A stretch of 64,000 nucleotides of DNA from Auanema rhodensis (taxonomy: Eukaryota > Nematoda > Chromadorea > Rhabditida > Rhabditidae): positions 24,877,638 to 24,941,637 of the forward strand of contig OZ059900.1 in NCBI GenBank assembly GCA_964057225.1, given 5' to 3'. This document shows, piece after piece, positions 26,349-37,637 of the stretch (position 1 is the first letter of the stretch; the number at the start of each line of letters is the position of its first letter). The translations under genes and the position numbers were made by a program. The notes below the pieces were generated by a model that was not told the origin of the DNA, searched no databases, and saw only the letters and a list, made by a program, of their open reading frames with translations.

Positions 26349-28399
26349 GTATGTAACACGCTGAAGTTCGTTGCATTTGACGACTCATATGAACAAAAAT
26401 CGATTTAATCAATATTAGCCATAAGGGGCGTGCCCTCAGAATATGCTAATTTCCTTAATATTCTAACCCCTGTTTTTTTGTCGTGAAAGTGGAACTAGAC
26501 GTTGTACAAACAATTTTGAGCTAGGTTTCATTGACATTGCATGAGTTTGAACATATGAAATCGTAAGTCAAAACCTTGTTTACAGCGAAATTTCCAAAAA
26601 CTGGTTTTCCAGCATAATAAAATATTTCTCATGGGAAATACTGTGTTTTTGTATTTTTTTAGTGTTCAGCATGTAAAATGCTTCATTTTAGTATGTAACA
26701 CGCTGAAATTCGTTGCATTTGACGACTCATATGAACAAAAATCGATTTAATCAATATTAGCCATAAGGGGCGTGCCCTCAGAATATGCTAATTTCCTTAA
26801 TTTTCTAACCCCTGTTTTTTGTCGTGAAAGTGGAACTAGACGTTGTAGGAACAATTTTGAGCTAGGTTTCATTGACATTGCATGAGTTTGAACACATGAA
26901 ATCGTAAGTCAAAACCTTGTTTACAGCGAAATTTCCAAAAACTGGTTTTCCAGCATAATAAAATATTTCTCTTGGGAAATACTGTGTTTTTGTATTTTTC
27001 TAGTGTTCAGCATGTAAAATACTTCATTTAAGTATGTAACACGCTGAAATTCGTTGCATTTGACGACTCATATGAACAAAAATCGATTTAATCAATATTA
27101 GCCATAAGGGGCGTGCCCTCAGAATATGCTAATTCCCTTAATTTTCTAACCCCTGTTTTTTTGTCGTGAAAGTGGAACTAGACGTTGTACGAACAATTTT
27201 GAGCTAGGTTTCATTGACATTGCATGAGTTTGAACACATGAAATCGTAAGTCAAAACCTTATTTACAGCGAAATTTCCAAAAACTGGTTTTCCAGCATAA
27301 TAAAATATTTCTCATGGGAAATACTTTGTTTTTGTATTTTTCTAGTGTTCAGCATGTAAAATGCTCCATTTTAGTATGTAACACGCTGAAATTCGTTGCA
27401 TTTGACGACTCATATGAACAAAAATCGATTTAATCAATATTAGCCATAAGGGGCGTGCCCTCAGAATATGCTAATTTCCTTAATTTTTTAACCACTGTTT
27501 TTTTGTCGTGAAAGTGGAACTAGACGTTGTACGAACAATTTTGAGCTAGGTTTCATTGACATTGCATGAGTTTGAACACATGAAATCGTAAGTCAAAACC
27601 TTGTTTACAGCGAAATTTCCAAAAACTGGTTTTCCAGCATAATAAAATATTTCTCATGGGAAATACTGTGTTTTTGTATTTTTCTAGTGTTCAGCATGTA
27701 AAATGTTTCATTTTAGTATGTAACACGCTGAAATTCGTTGCATTTGACGACTCATATGAACAGAAATCGATTTAATCAATATTAGCCATAAGGGGCGTGC
27801 CCTCAGAATATGCTAATTTTCTAAATTTTCTAACCCCTGTTTTTTTGTCGTGAAAGTGGAACTAGACGTTGTACAAACAATTTTGAGCTAGGTTTCATTG
27901 ACATTGCATGAGTTTGAACACATGAAATCGTAAGTCAAAACCTTGTTTACAGCGAAATTTCCAAAAACTGGTTTTCCAGCATAATAAAATATTTCTCATG
28001 GGAAATACTGTGTTTTTGTATTTTTCTAGTGTTCAGCATGTAAAATACTTCATTTAAGTATGTAACACGCTGAAATTCGTTGCATTTGACGACTCATATG
28101 AACAGAAATCGATTTAATCAATATTAGCCATAAGGGGCGTGCCCTCAGAATATGCTAATTTCCTAAATTTTCTAACCCCTGTTTTTTTGTCGTGAAAGTG
28201 GAACTAGACGTTGTACAAACAATTTTGAGCTAGGTTTCATTGACATTGCATGAGTTTGAACACATGAAATCGTAAGTCAAAACCTTGTTTACAGCGAAAT
28301 TTCCAAAAACTGGTTTTCCAGCATAATAAAATATTTCTCATGGGAAATACTGTGTTTTTGTATTTTTCTAGTGTTCAGCATGTAAAATACTTCATTTAA
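26349..28399 (+). repeat. Six-monomer block, copy 1 (recurs at 58175)
   Basis: Monomers start at 26349, 26691, 27032, 27374, 27716 and 28058. Order: A with T112A; B; C combined with G; H with a gtttcattttag junction; a unit with 'aacagaaatcg' and 'aattttctaaa'; a unit with 'aacagaaatcg' and 'ttcctaaa'. The same six units in the same order and lengths occur 31,826 bp downstream. Private changes here are 'gctgaagttcg' in the first unit and 'gctccatttt' at the end of the third. Confidence 0.9.
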
Positions 28400-29424
28400 G
28401 TATGTAACACGCTGAAATTCGTTGCATTTGACGACTCATATGAACAAAAATCGATTTAATCAATATTAGCCATAAGGAGCGTGCCCTCAGAATATGCTAA
28501 TTTCCTTAATTTTCTAACCCCTGTTTTTTTGTCGTGAAAGTGGAACTAGACGTTGTACGAACAATTTTGAGCTAGGTTTCATTGACATTGCAAGAGTTTG
28601 AACACATGAAATCGTAAGTCAAAACCTTGTTTACAGCGAAATTTCCAAAAACTGGTTTTCCAGCATAATAAAATATTTCTCATGGGAAAAACTGTGTTTT
28701 TGTATTTTTCTAGTGTTCAGCATGTAAAATGCTTCATTTTAGTATGTAACACGCTGAAATTCGTTGCATTTGACGACTCATATGAACAAAAATCGATTTA
28801 ATCAATATTAGCCATAAAGGGCGTGCCCTCAGAATATGCTAATTTCCTTAATATTCTAACCCCTGTTTTTTTGTCGTGAAAGTGGAACTAGACGTTGTAC
28901 AAACAATTTTGAGCTAAGTTTCATTGACATTGCATGAGTTTGAACATATGAAATCGTAAGTCAAAACCTTGTTTACAGCGAAATTTCCAAAAACTGGTTT
29001 TCCAGCATAATAAAATATTTCTCATGGGAAATACTGTGTTTTTGGATTTTTTTAGTGTTCAGCATGTAAAATGCTTCATTTTAGTATGTAACACGCTGAA
29101 ATTCGTTGCATTTGACGACTCATATGAACAAAAATCGATTTAATCAATATTAGCCATAAGGGGCGTGCCCTCAGAATATGCTAATTTCCTTAATTTTCTA
29201 ACCCCTGTTTTTTGTCGTGAAAGTGGAACTAGACGTTGTAGGAACAATTTTGAGCTAGGTTTCATTGACATTGCATGAGTTTGAACACATGAAATCGTAA
29301 GTCAAAACCTTGTTTACAGCGAAATTTCCAAAAACTGGTTTTCCAGCATAATAAAATATTTCTCTTGGGAAATACTGTGTTTTTGTATTTTTCTAGTGTT
29401 CAGCATGTAAAATACTTCATTTAA
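28400..29424 (+). repeat. Three linking monomers
   Basis: Monomers start at 28400 (GGAG at 77-80, T194A, T291A; like 12323 and 689), 28742 (type A with G77A 'ataaagggcg' and G176A 'gctaagttt', private 'tttggatttt') and 29084 (type B). The G77A+G176A variant of A returns at 60226 and 62960, again next to copies of neighbouring units. Confidence 0.86.
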
Positions 29425-32400
29425 GTATGTAACACGCTGAAATTCGTTGCATTTGACGACTCATATGAACAAAAATCGATTTAATCAATATTAGCCATAA
29501 GGGGCGTGCCCTCAGAATATGCTAATTCCCTTAATTTTCTAACCCCTGTTTTTTTGTCGTGAAAGTGGAACTAGACGTTGTACGAACAATTTTGAGCTAG
29601 GTTTCATTGACATTGCATGAGTTTGAACACATGAAATCGTAAGTCAAAACCTTATTTACAGCGAAATTTCCAAAAACTGGTTTTCCAGCATAATAAAATA
29701 TTTCTCATGGGAAATACTTTGTTTTTGTATTTTTCTAGTGTTCAGCATGTAAAATGCTTCATTTTAGTATGTAACACGCTGAAATTCGTTGCATTTGACG
29801 ACTCATATGAACAAAAATCGATTTAATCAATATTAGCCATAAGGGGCGTGCCCTCAGAATATGCTAATTTCCTTAATTTTTTAACCACTGTTTTTTTGTC
29901 GTGAAAGTGGAACTAGACGTTGTACGAACAATTTTGAGCTAGGTTTCATTGACATTGCATGAGTTTGAACACATGAAATCGTAAGTCAAAACCTTGTTTA
30001 CAGCGAAATTTCCAAAAACTGGTTTTCCAGCATAATAAAATATTTCTCATGGGAAATACTTTGTTTTTGTATTTTTCTAGTGTTCAGCATGTAAAATGCT
30101 TCATTTTAGTATGTAACACGCTGAAATTCGTTGCATTTGACGACTCATATGAACAAAAATCGATTTAATCAATATTAGCCATAAGGGGCGTGCCCTCAGA
30201 ATATGCTAATTTCCTTAATTTTTTAACCACTGTTTTTTTATCGTGAAAGTGGAACTAGACGTTGTACGAACAATTTTGAGCTAGGTTTCATTGACATTGC
30301 ATGAGTTTGAACACATGAAATCGTAAGTCAAAACCTTGTTTACAGCGAAATTTCCAAAAACTGGTTTTCCAGCATAATAAAATATTTCTCATGGGAAATA
30401 CTGTGTTTTTGTATTTTTTTAGTAATCAGCATGTAAAATGCTTCATTTTAGTATGTAACACGCTGAAATTCGTTGCATTTGACGACTCATATGAACAAAA
30501 ATCGATTTAATCAATATTAGCCATAAGGGGCGTGCCCTCAGAATATGCTAATTTCCTTAATTTTCTAACCCCTGTTTTTTGTCGTGAAAGTGGAACTAGA
30601 CGTTGTAGGAACAATTTTGAGCTAGTTTTCATTGACATTGCATGAGTTTGAACACATGAAATCGTAAGTCAAAACCTTGTTTACAGCGAAATTTCCAAAA
30701 ACTGGTTTTCCAGCATAATAAAATATTTCTCTTGGGAAATACTGTGTTTTTGTATTTTTCTAGTGTTCAGCATGTAAAATACTTCATTTAAGTATGTAAC
30801 ACGCTGAAATTCGTTGCATTTGACGACTCATATGAACAAAAATCGATTTAATCAATATTAGCCATAAGGGGCGTGCCCTCAGAATATGCTAATTCCCTTA
30901 ATTTTCTAACCCCTGTTTTTTTGTCGTGAAAGTGGAACTAGACGTTGTACGAACAATTTTGAGCTGGGTTTCATTGACATTGCATGAGTTTGAACACATG
31001 AAATCGTAAGTCAAAACCTTATTTACAGCGAAATTTCCAAAAACTGGTTTTCCAGCATAATAAAATATTTCTCATGGGAAATACTTTGTTTTTGTATTTT
31101 TCTAGTGTTCAGCATGTGAAATGCTTCATTTTAGTATGTAACACGCTGAAATTCGTTGCATTTGACGACTCATATGAACAAAAATCGATTTAATCAATAT
31201 TAGCCATAAGGGGCGTGCCCTCAGAATATGCTAATTTCCTTAATTTTTTAACCACTGTTTTTTTGTCGTGAAAGTGGAACTAGACGTTGTACGAACAATT
31301 TTGAGCTAGGTTTCATTGACATTGCATGAGTTTGAACACATGAAATCGTAAGTCAAAACCTTATTTACAGCGAAATTTCCAAAAACTGGTTTTCCAGCAT
31401 AATATAATATTTCTCTTGGGAAATACTTTGTTTTTGTATTTTTCTAGTGTTCAGCATGTAAAATGCTTCATTTTAGTATGTAACACGCTGAAATTCGTTG
31501 CATTTGACGACTCATATGAACAAAAATCGATTTAATCAATATTAGCCATAAGGGGCGTGCCCTCAGAATATGCTAATTTCCTTAATTTTTTAACCACTGT
31601 TTTTTTGTCGTGAAAGTGGAACTAGACGTTGTACGAACAATTTTGAGCTAGGTTTCATTGACATTGCATGAGTTTGAACACATGAAATCGTAAGTCAAAA
31701 CCTTGTTTACAGCGAAATTTCCAAAAACTGGTTTTCCAGCATAATAAAATATTTCTCATGGGAAATACTGTGTTTTTGTATTTTTCTAGTGTTCAGCATG
31801 TAAAATGCTTCATTTTAGTATGTAACACGGTGAAATTCGTTGCATTTGACGACTCATATGAACAAAAATCGATTTAATCAATATTAGCCATAAGGGGCGT
31901 GCCCTCAGAATATGCTAATTTCCTTAATTTTCTAACCCCTGTTTTTTGTCGTGAAAGTGGAACTAGACGTTGTACGAACAATTTTGAGCTAGGTTTCATT
32001 GACATTGCATGAGTTTGAACACATGAAATCGTAAGTCAAAACCTTGTTTACAGCGAAATTTCCAAAAACTGGTTTTCCAGCATAATAAAATATTTCTCAT
32101 GGGAAATACTGTGTTTTTGTATTTTTCTAGTGTTCAGCATGTAAAATGGTTCATTTTAGTGTATGTAACACGCTGAAATTCGTTGCATTTGACGACTCAT
32201 ATGAACAAAAATCGATTTAATCAATATTAGCCATAAGGGGCGTGCCCTCAGAATATGCTAATTTCCTTAATTTTCTAACCCCTGTTTTTTTGTCGTGAAA
32301 GTGGAACTAGACGTTGTACGAACAATTTTGAGCTAGGTTTCATTGACATTGCATGAGTTTGAACACATGAAATCGTAAGTCAAAACCTTGTTTACAGCGA

Positions 32401-35400
32401 AATTTCCAAAAACTGGTTTTCCAGCATAATAAAATATTTCTCATGGGAAATACTTTGTTTTTGTATTTTTCTAGTGTTCAGCATGTAAAATGCTTCATTT
32501 TAGTATGTAACACGCTGAAATTCGTTGCATTTGACGACTCATATGAACAAAAATCGATTTAATCAATATTAGCCATAAGGGGCGTGCCCTCAGAATATGC
32601 TAATTTCCTTAATTTTTTAACCACTGTTTTTTTATCGTGAAAGTGGAACTAGACGTTGTACGAACAATTTTGAGCTAGGTTTCATTGACATTGCATGAGT
32701 TTGAACACATGAAATCGTAAGTCAAAACCTTGTTTACAGCGAAATTTCCAAAAACTGGTTTTCCAGCATAATAAAATATTTCTCATGGGAAATACTGTGT
32801 TTTTGTATTTTTTTAGTAATCAGCATGTAAAATGCTTCATTTTAGTATGTAACACGCTGAAATTCGTTGCATTTGACGACTCATATGAACAAAAATCGAT
32901 TTAATCAATATTAGCCATAAGGGGCGTGCCCTCAGAATATGCTAATTCCCTTAATTTTCTAACCCCTGTTTTTTTGTCGTGAAAGTGGAACTAGACGTTG
33001 TACGAACAATTTTGAGCTGGGTTTCATTGACATTGCATGAGTTTGAACACATGAAATCGTAAGTCAAAACCTTATTTACAGCGAAATTTCCAAAAACTGG
33101 TTTTCCAGCATAATAAAATATTTCTCATGGGAAATACTTTGTTTTTGTATTTTTCTAGTGTTCAGCATGTAAAATGCTTCATTTTAGTATGTAACACGCT
33201 GAAATTCGTTGCATTTGACGACTCATATGAACAAAAATCGATTTAATCAATATTAGCCATAAGGGGCGTGCCCTCAGAATATGCTAATTTCCTTAATTTT
33301 TTAACCACTGTTTTTTTGTCGTGAAAGTGGAACTAGACGTTGTACGAACAATTTTGAGCTAGGTTTCATTGACATTGCATGAGTTTGAACACATGAAATC
33401 GTAAGTCAAAACCTTATTTACAGCGAAATTTCCAAAAACTGGTTTTCCAGCATAATAAAATATTTCTCTTGGGAAATACTTTGTTTTTGTATTTTTCTAG
33501 TGTTCAGCATGTAAAATGCTTCATTTTAGTATGTAACACGCTGAAATTCGTTGCATTTGACGACTCATATGAACAAAAATCGATTTAATCAATATTAGCC
33601 ATAAGGGGCGTGCCCTCAGAATATGCTAATTTCCTTAATTTTTTAACCACTGTTTTTTTGTCGTGAAAGTGGAACTAGACGTTGTACGAACAATTTTGAG
33701 CTAGGTTTCATTGACATTGCATGAGTTTGAACACATGAAATCGTAAGTCAAAACCTTGTTTACAGCGAAATTTCCAAAAACTGGTTTTCCAGCATAATAA
33801 AATATTTCTCATGGGAAATACTGTGTTTTTGTATTTTTCTAGTGTTCAGCATGTAAAATGCTTCATTTTAGTATGTAACACGGTGAAATTCGTTGCATTT
33901 GACGACTCATATGAACAAAAATCGATTTAATCAATATTAGCCATAAGGGGCGTGCCCTCAGAATATGCTAATTTCCTTAATTTTCTAACCCCTGTTTTTT
34001 GTCGTGAAAGTGGAACTAGACGTTGTACGAACAATTTTGAGCTAGGTTTCATTGACATTGCATCAGTTTGAACACATGAAATCGTAAGTCAAAACCTTGT
34101 TTACAGCGAAATTTCCAAAAACTGGTTTTCCAGCATAATAAAATATTTCTCATGGGAAATACTGTGTTTTTGTATTTTTCTAGTGTTCAGCATGTAAAAT
34201 GGTTCATTTTAGTGTATGTAACACGCTGAAATTCGTTGCATTTGACGACTCATATGAACAAAAATCGATTTAATCAATATTAGCCATAAGGGGCGTGCCC
34301 TCAGAATATGCTAATTTCCTTAATTTTCTAACCCCTGTTTTTTTGTCGTGAAAGTGGAACTAGACGTTGTACGAACAATTTTGAGCTAGGTTTCATTGAC
34401 ATTGCATGAGTTTGAACACATGAAATCGTAAGTCAAAACCTTATTTACAGCGAAATTTCCAAAAACTGGTTTTCCAGCATAATAAAATATTTCTCATGGG
34501 AAATACTTTGTTTTTGTATTTTTCTAGTGTTCAGCATGTAAAATGCTTCATTTTAGTATGTAACACGCTGAAATTCGTTGCATTTGACGACTCATATGAA
34601 CAAAAATCGATTTAATCAATATTAGCCATAAGGGGCGTGCCCTCAGAATATGCTAATTTCCTTAATTTTTTAACCCCTGTTTTTTTGTCGTGAAAGTGGA
34701 ACTAGACGTTGTACGAACAATTTTGAGCTAGGTTTCATTGACATTGCATGAGTTTGAACACATGAAATCGTAAGTCAAAACCTAGTTTACAGCGAAATTT
34801 CCAAAAACTGGTTTTCCAGCATAATAAAATATTTCTCATGGGAAATACTGTGTTTTTGTATTTTTCTAGTGTTCAGCATGTAAAATGATTCATTTTAGTA
34901 TGTAACACGCTGAAATTCGTTGCATTTGACGACTCATATGAACAAAAATCGATTTAATCAATATTAGCCATAAGGGGCGTGCCCTCAGAATATGCTAATT
35001 TCCTTAATTTTCTAACCCCTGTTTTTTTGTCGTGAAAGTGGAACTAGACGTTGTACGAACAATTTTGAGCTAGGTTTCATTGACATTGCATGAGTTTGAA
35101 CACATGAAATCGTAAGTCAAAACCTAGTTTACAGCGAAATTTCCAAAAACTGGTTTTCCAGCATAATAAAATATTTCTCATGGGAAATACTGTGTTTTTG
35201 TATTTTTCTAGTGTTCCGCATGTAAAATGATTCATTTTAGTATGTAACACGCTGAAATTCGTTGCATTTGACGACTCATATGAACAAAAATCGATTTAAT
35301 CAATATTAGCCATAAGGGGCGTGCCCTCAGAATATGCTAATTTCCTTAATTTTCTAACCCCTGTTTTTTTGTCGTGAAAGTGGAACTAGACGTTGTACGA

Positions 35401-37312
35401 ACAATTTTGAGCTAGGTTTCATTGACATTGCATGAGTTTGAACACATGAAATCGTAAGTCAAAACCTTGTTTACAGCGAAATTTCCAAAAACTGGTTTTC
35501 CAGCATAATAAAATATTTCTCATGGGAAATACTGTGTTTTTGTATTTTTCTAGTGTTCAGCATGTAAAATGGTTCATTTTAGTGTATGTAACACGCTGAA
35601 ATTCGTTGCATTTGACGACTCATATGAACAAAAATCGATTTAATCAATATTAGCCATAAGGGACGTGCCCTCAGAATATGCTAATTTCCTTAATTTTCTA
35701 ACCCCTGTTTTTCTGTCGTGAAAGTGGAACTAGACGTTGTACGAACAATTTTGAGCTAGGTTTCATTGACATTGCATGAGTTTGAACTCATGAAATCGTA
35801 AGTCAAAACCTTGTTTACAGCGAAATTTCCAAAAACTGGTTTTCCAGCATAATAAAATATTTCTCATGGGAAATACTACGTTTTTGTATTTTTCTAGTGT
35901 TCAGCATGTAAAATGCTTCATTTTAGTATGTAACACGCTGAAATTCGTTGCATTTGACGACTCATATGAACAAAAATCGATTTAATCAATATTAGCCATA
36001 AGGGGCGTGCCCTCAGAATATGCTAATTTCCTTAATTTTCTAACCCCTGTTTTTTTGTCGTGAAAGTGGAACTAGACGTTGTACGAACAATTTTGAGCTA
36101 GGTTTCATTGACATTGCATGAGTTTGAACACATGAAATCGTAAGTCAAAACCTTGTTTACAGCGAAATTTCCAAAAACTGGTTTTCCAGCATAATAAAAT
36201 ATTTCTCATGGGAAATACTGTGTTTTTGTATTTTTCTAGTGTTCAGCATGTAAAATGGTTCATTTTAGTGTATGTAACACGCTGAAATTCGTTGCATTTG
36301 ACGACTCATATGAACAAAAATCGATTTAATCAATATTAGCCATAAGGGGCGTGCCCTCAGAATATGCTAATTTCCTTAATTTTCTAACCCCTGTTTTTTT
36401 GTCGTGAAAGTGGAACTAGACGTTGTACGAACAATTTTGAGCTAGGTTTCATTGACATTGCATGAGTTTGAACACATGAAATCGTAAGTCAAAACCTAGT
36501 TTACAGCGAAATTTCCAAAAACTGGTTTTCCAGCATAATAAAATATTTCTCATGGGAAATACTGTGTTTTTGTATTTTTCTAGTGTTCAGCATGTAAAAT
36601 GATTCATTTTAGTATGTAAGACGCTGAAATTCGTTGCATTTGACGACTCATATGAACAAAAATCGATTTAATCAATATTAGCCATAAGGGGCGTGCCCTC
36701 AGAATATGCTAATTTCCTTAATTTTCTAACCCCTGTTTTTTTGTCGTGAAAGTGGAACTAGACGTTGTACGAACAATTTTGAGCTAGGTTTCATTGACAT
36801 TGCATGAGTTTGAACACATGAAATCGTAAGTCAAAACCTTGTTTACAGCGAAATTTCCAAAAACTGGTTTTCCAGCATAATAAAATATTTCTCATGGGAA
36901 ATACTACGTTTTTGTATTTTTCTAGTGTTCAGCATGTAAAATGCTTCATTTTAGTATGTAACACGCTGAAATTCGTTGCATTTGACGACTCATATGAACA
37001 AAAATCGATTTAATCAATATTAGCCATAAGGGGCGTGCCCTCAGAATATGCTAATTCCCTTAATTTTCTAACCCCTGTTTTTTTGTCGTGAAAGTGGAAC
37101 TAGACGTTGTACGAACAATTTTGAGCTAGGTTTCATTGACATTGCATGAGTTTGAACACATGAAATCGTAAGTCAAAACCTTGTTTACAGCGAAATTTCC
37201 AAAAACTGGTTTTCCAGCATAATAAAATATTTCTCATGGGAAATACTGTGTTTTTGTATTTTTCTAGTGTTCAGCATGTAAAATGCTTCATTTTAGTATG
37301 TAACACGCTGAA

Positions 37313-37329
37313 ATTCGTTGCATTTGACG
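37313..37329 (+). promoter_or_regulatory. CENP-B-box-like motif (weak), monomer positions 18-34
   Basis: ATTCGTTGCATTTGACG resembles the mammalian 17-bp CENP-B box at its 5' half (TTCGTTG, then A at position 10) but not at its CGGG 3' half. By hand it matches 9 of 17 positions and 6 of the 9 core positions. It recurs in nearly every monomer. Binding by a CENP-B-like or pogo-derived protein is only a possibility. Confidence 0.3.
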
Positions 37330-37343
37330 ACTCATATGAACAA

Positions 37344-37353
37344 AAATCGATTT
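37344..37353. repeat. 10-bp perfect palindrome AAATCGATTT, monomer positions 49-58
   Basis: The sequence equals its own reverse complement and is present in nearly every monomer, inside the very stable stretch 35-75. At 10955 and in the 'aacagaaatcg' units the flank changes but ATCGAT remains. Its role is unknown. Confidence 0.7.
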
Positions 37354-37372
37354 AATCAATATTAGCCATAAG

Positions 37373-37382
37373 GGGCGTGCCC
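37373..37382. repeat. GC-rich short inverted repeat GGGC-GT-GCCC, monomer positions 78-87
   Basis: A 4-bp stem around a 2-bp centre forms the only strongly GC-rich spot of the unit. Variants hit the left arm: GGAG at 347, 10955, 11981 and 28400, AGGG at 28742, 60226 and 62960, and GGGA at 35584 and 47221. The right arm changes only at 10612 (GCTC). Confidence 0.6.
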
Positions 37383-37509
37383 TCAGAATATGCTAATTTC
37401 CTTAATTTTCTAACCCCTGTTTTTTTGTCGTGAAAGTGGAACTAGACGTTGTACGAACAATTTTGAGCTAGGTTTCATTGACATTGCATGAGTTTGAACA
37501 CATGAAATC

Positions 37510-37515
37510 GTAAGT
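37510..37515 (+). other. Splice-donor-like GTAAGT, monomer positions 215-220
   Basis: A perfect match to the metazoan 5' splice consensus occurs in almost all monomers. E monomers (2401, 3086, 3771, 5481, 6166, 6851, 7192, 8902, 9587) have GTATAT instead. About 90 bp downstream, a T-rich stretch ending in CTAG (37590-37609) resembles an acceptor. There is no evidence of transcription in the sequence. Confidence 0.3.
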
Positions 37516-37530
37516 CAAAACCTTGTTTAC

Positions 37531-37561
37531 AGCGAAATTTCCAAAAACTGGTTTTCCAGCA
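37531..37561 (+). other. Apparently invariant block, monomer positions 236-266
   Basis: From the A before GCGAAATTTCC through CTGGTTTTCCAG to CATA I saw no variant in any of the monomers, while flanking sites (230, 235, 283, 295) vary often. The block holds the palindrome GAAATTTC and the inverted repeat CTGG-TTTT-CCAG. Such local constancy suggests a protein-binding or structural role. Confidence 0.6.
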
Positions 37562-37562
37562 T

Positions 37563-37568
37563 AATAAA
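37563..37568 (+). other. AATAAA poly(A)-signal-like hexamer, monomer positions 268-273
   Basis: AATAAA is present in nearly every monomer and is followed about 24 bp later by a GT/T-rich stretch (TGTGTTTTTGTATTTTT), the layout of an animal cleavage site. It is lost at 31134 and 42427, which read 'aatataat'. Function is speculative. Confidence 0.35.
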
Positions 37569-37569
37569 A

Positions 37570-37587
37570 TATTTCTCATGGGAAATA
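37570..37587. repeat. 18-bp near-palindrome, monomer positions 275-292
   Basis: TATTTCTCATGGGAAATA is a palindrome except for one T/G pair (positions 281 and 286). In monomers with G286A it becomes perfect, as at 621, 10544, 10887, 12255 and 21152. At 10202 the centre is perfect but T291A breaks an outer pair. A283T in B monomers breaks the central pair. Confidence 0.7.
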
Positions 37588-37620
37588 CTGTGTTTTTGTA
37601 TTTTTCTAGTGTTCAGCATG

Positions 37621-37637
37621 TAAAATGCTTCATTTTA
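37621..37637. repeat. Junction hairpin TAAAATG-CTT-CATTTTA, monomer positions 326-342
   Basis: A 7-bp perfect inverted repeat with a 3-base loop sits just before the unit start. Most junction variants change only the first loop base (C333 to G, A or T). Units ending in acttcatttaag lose this stem but gain a 6-bp one, ATACTT with AAGTAT, across the unit boundary. Confidence 0.65.

Larger units (their letters stand above)
37296..37637 (+). repeat. Representative plain (consensus-like) monomer
   Basis: This 342-bp unit has the commonest base at every diagnostic site I compared: CCTTAA at 105-110, seven Ts, G160, C206, G230, C235, G295, C311 and a gcttcattttag junction. Identical-looking units lie at 39693 and 49277. 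It is a convenient reference, and the element positions in the following entries are given in it. Stop codons occur in all frames and no coding potential is visible. Confidence 0.9.

Noticed and set aside
37411-37436. CTAACCCCTG plus seven Ts as a bacterial-type terminator or a true splice branch site
   Set aside because: No stem precedes the T tract, so a terminator is unsupported. The branch-site look is common in AT-rich DNA, and the tract varies from six to eight Ts without a pattern suggesting constraint.
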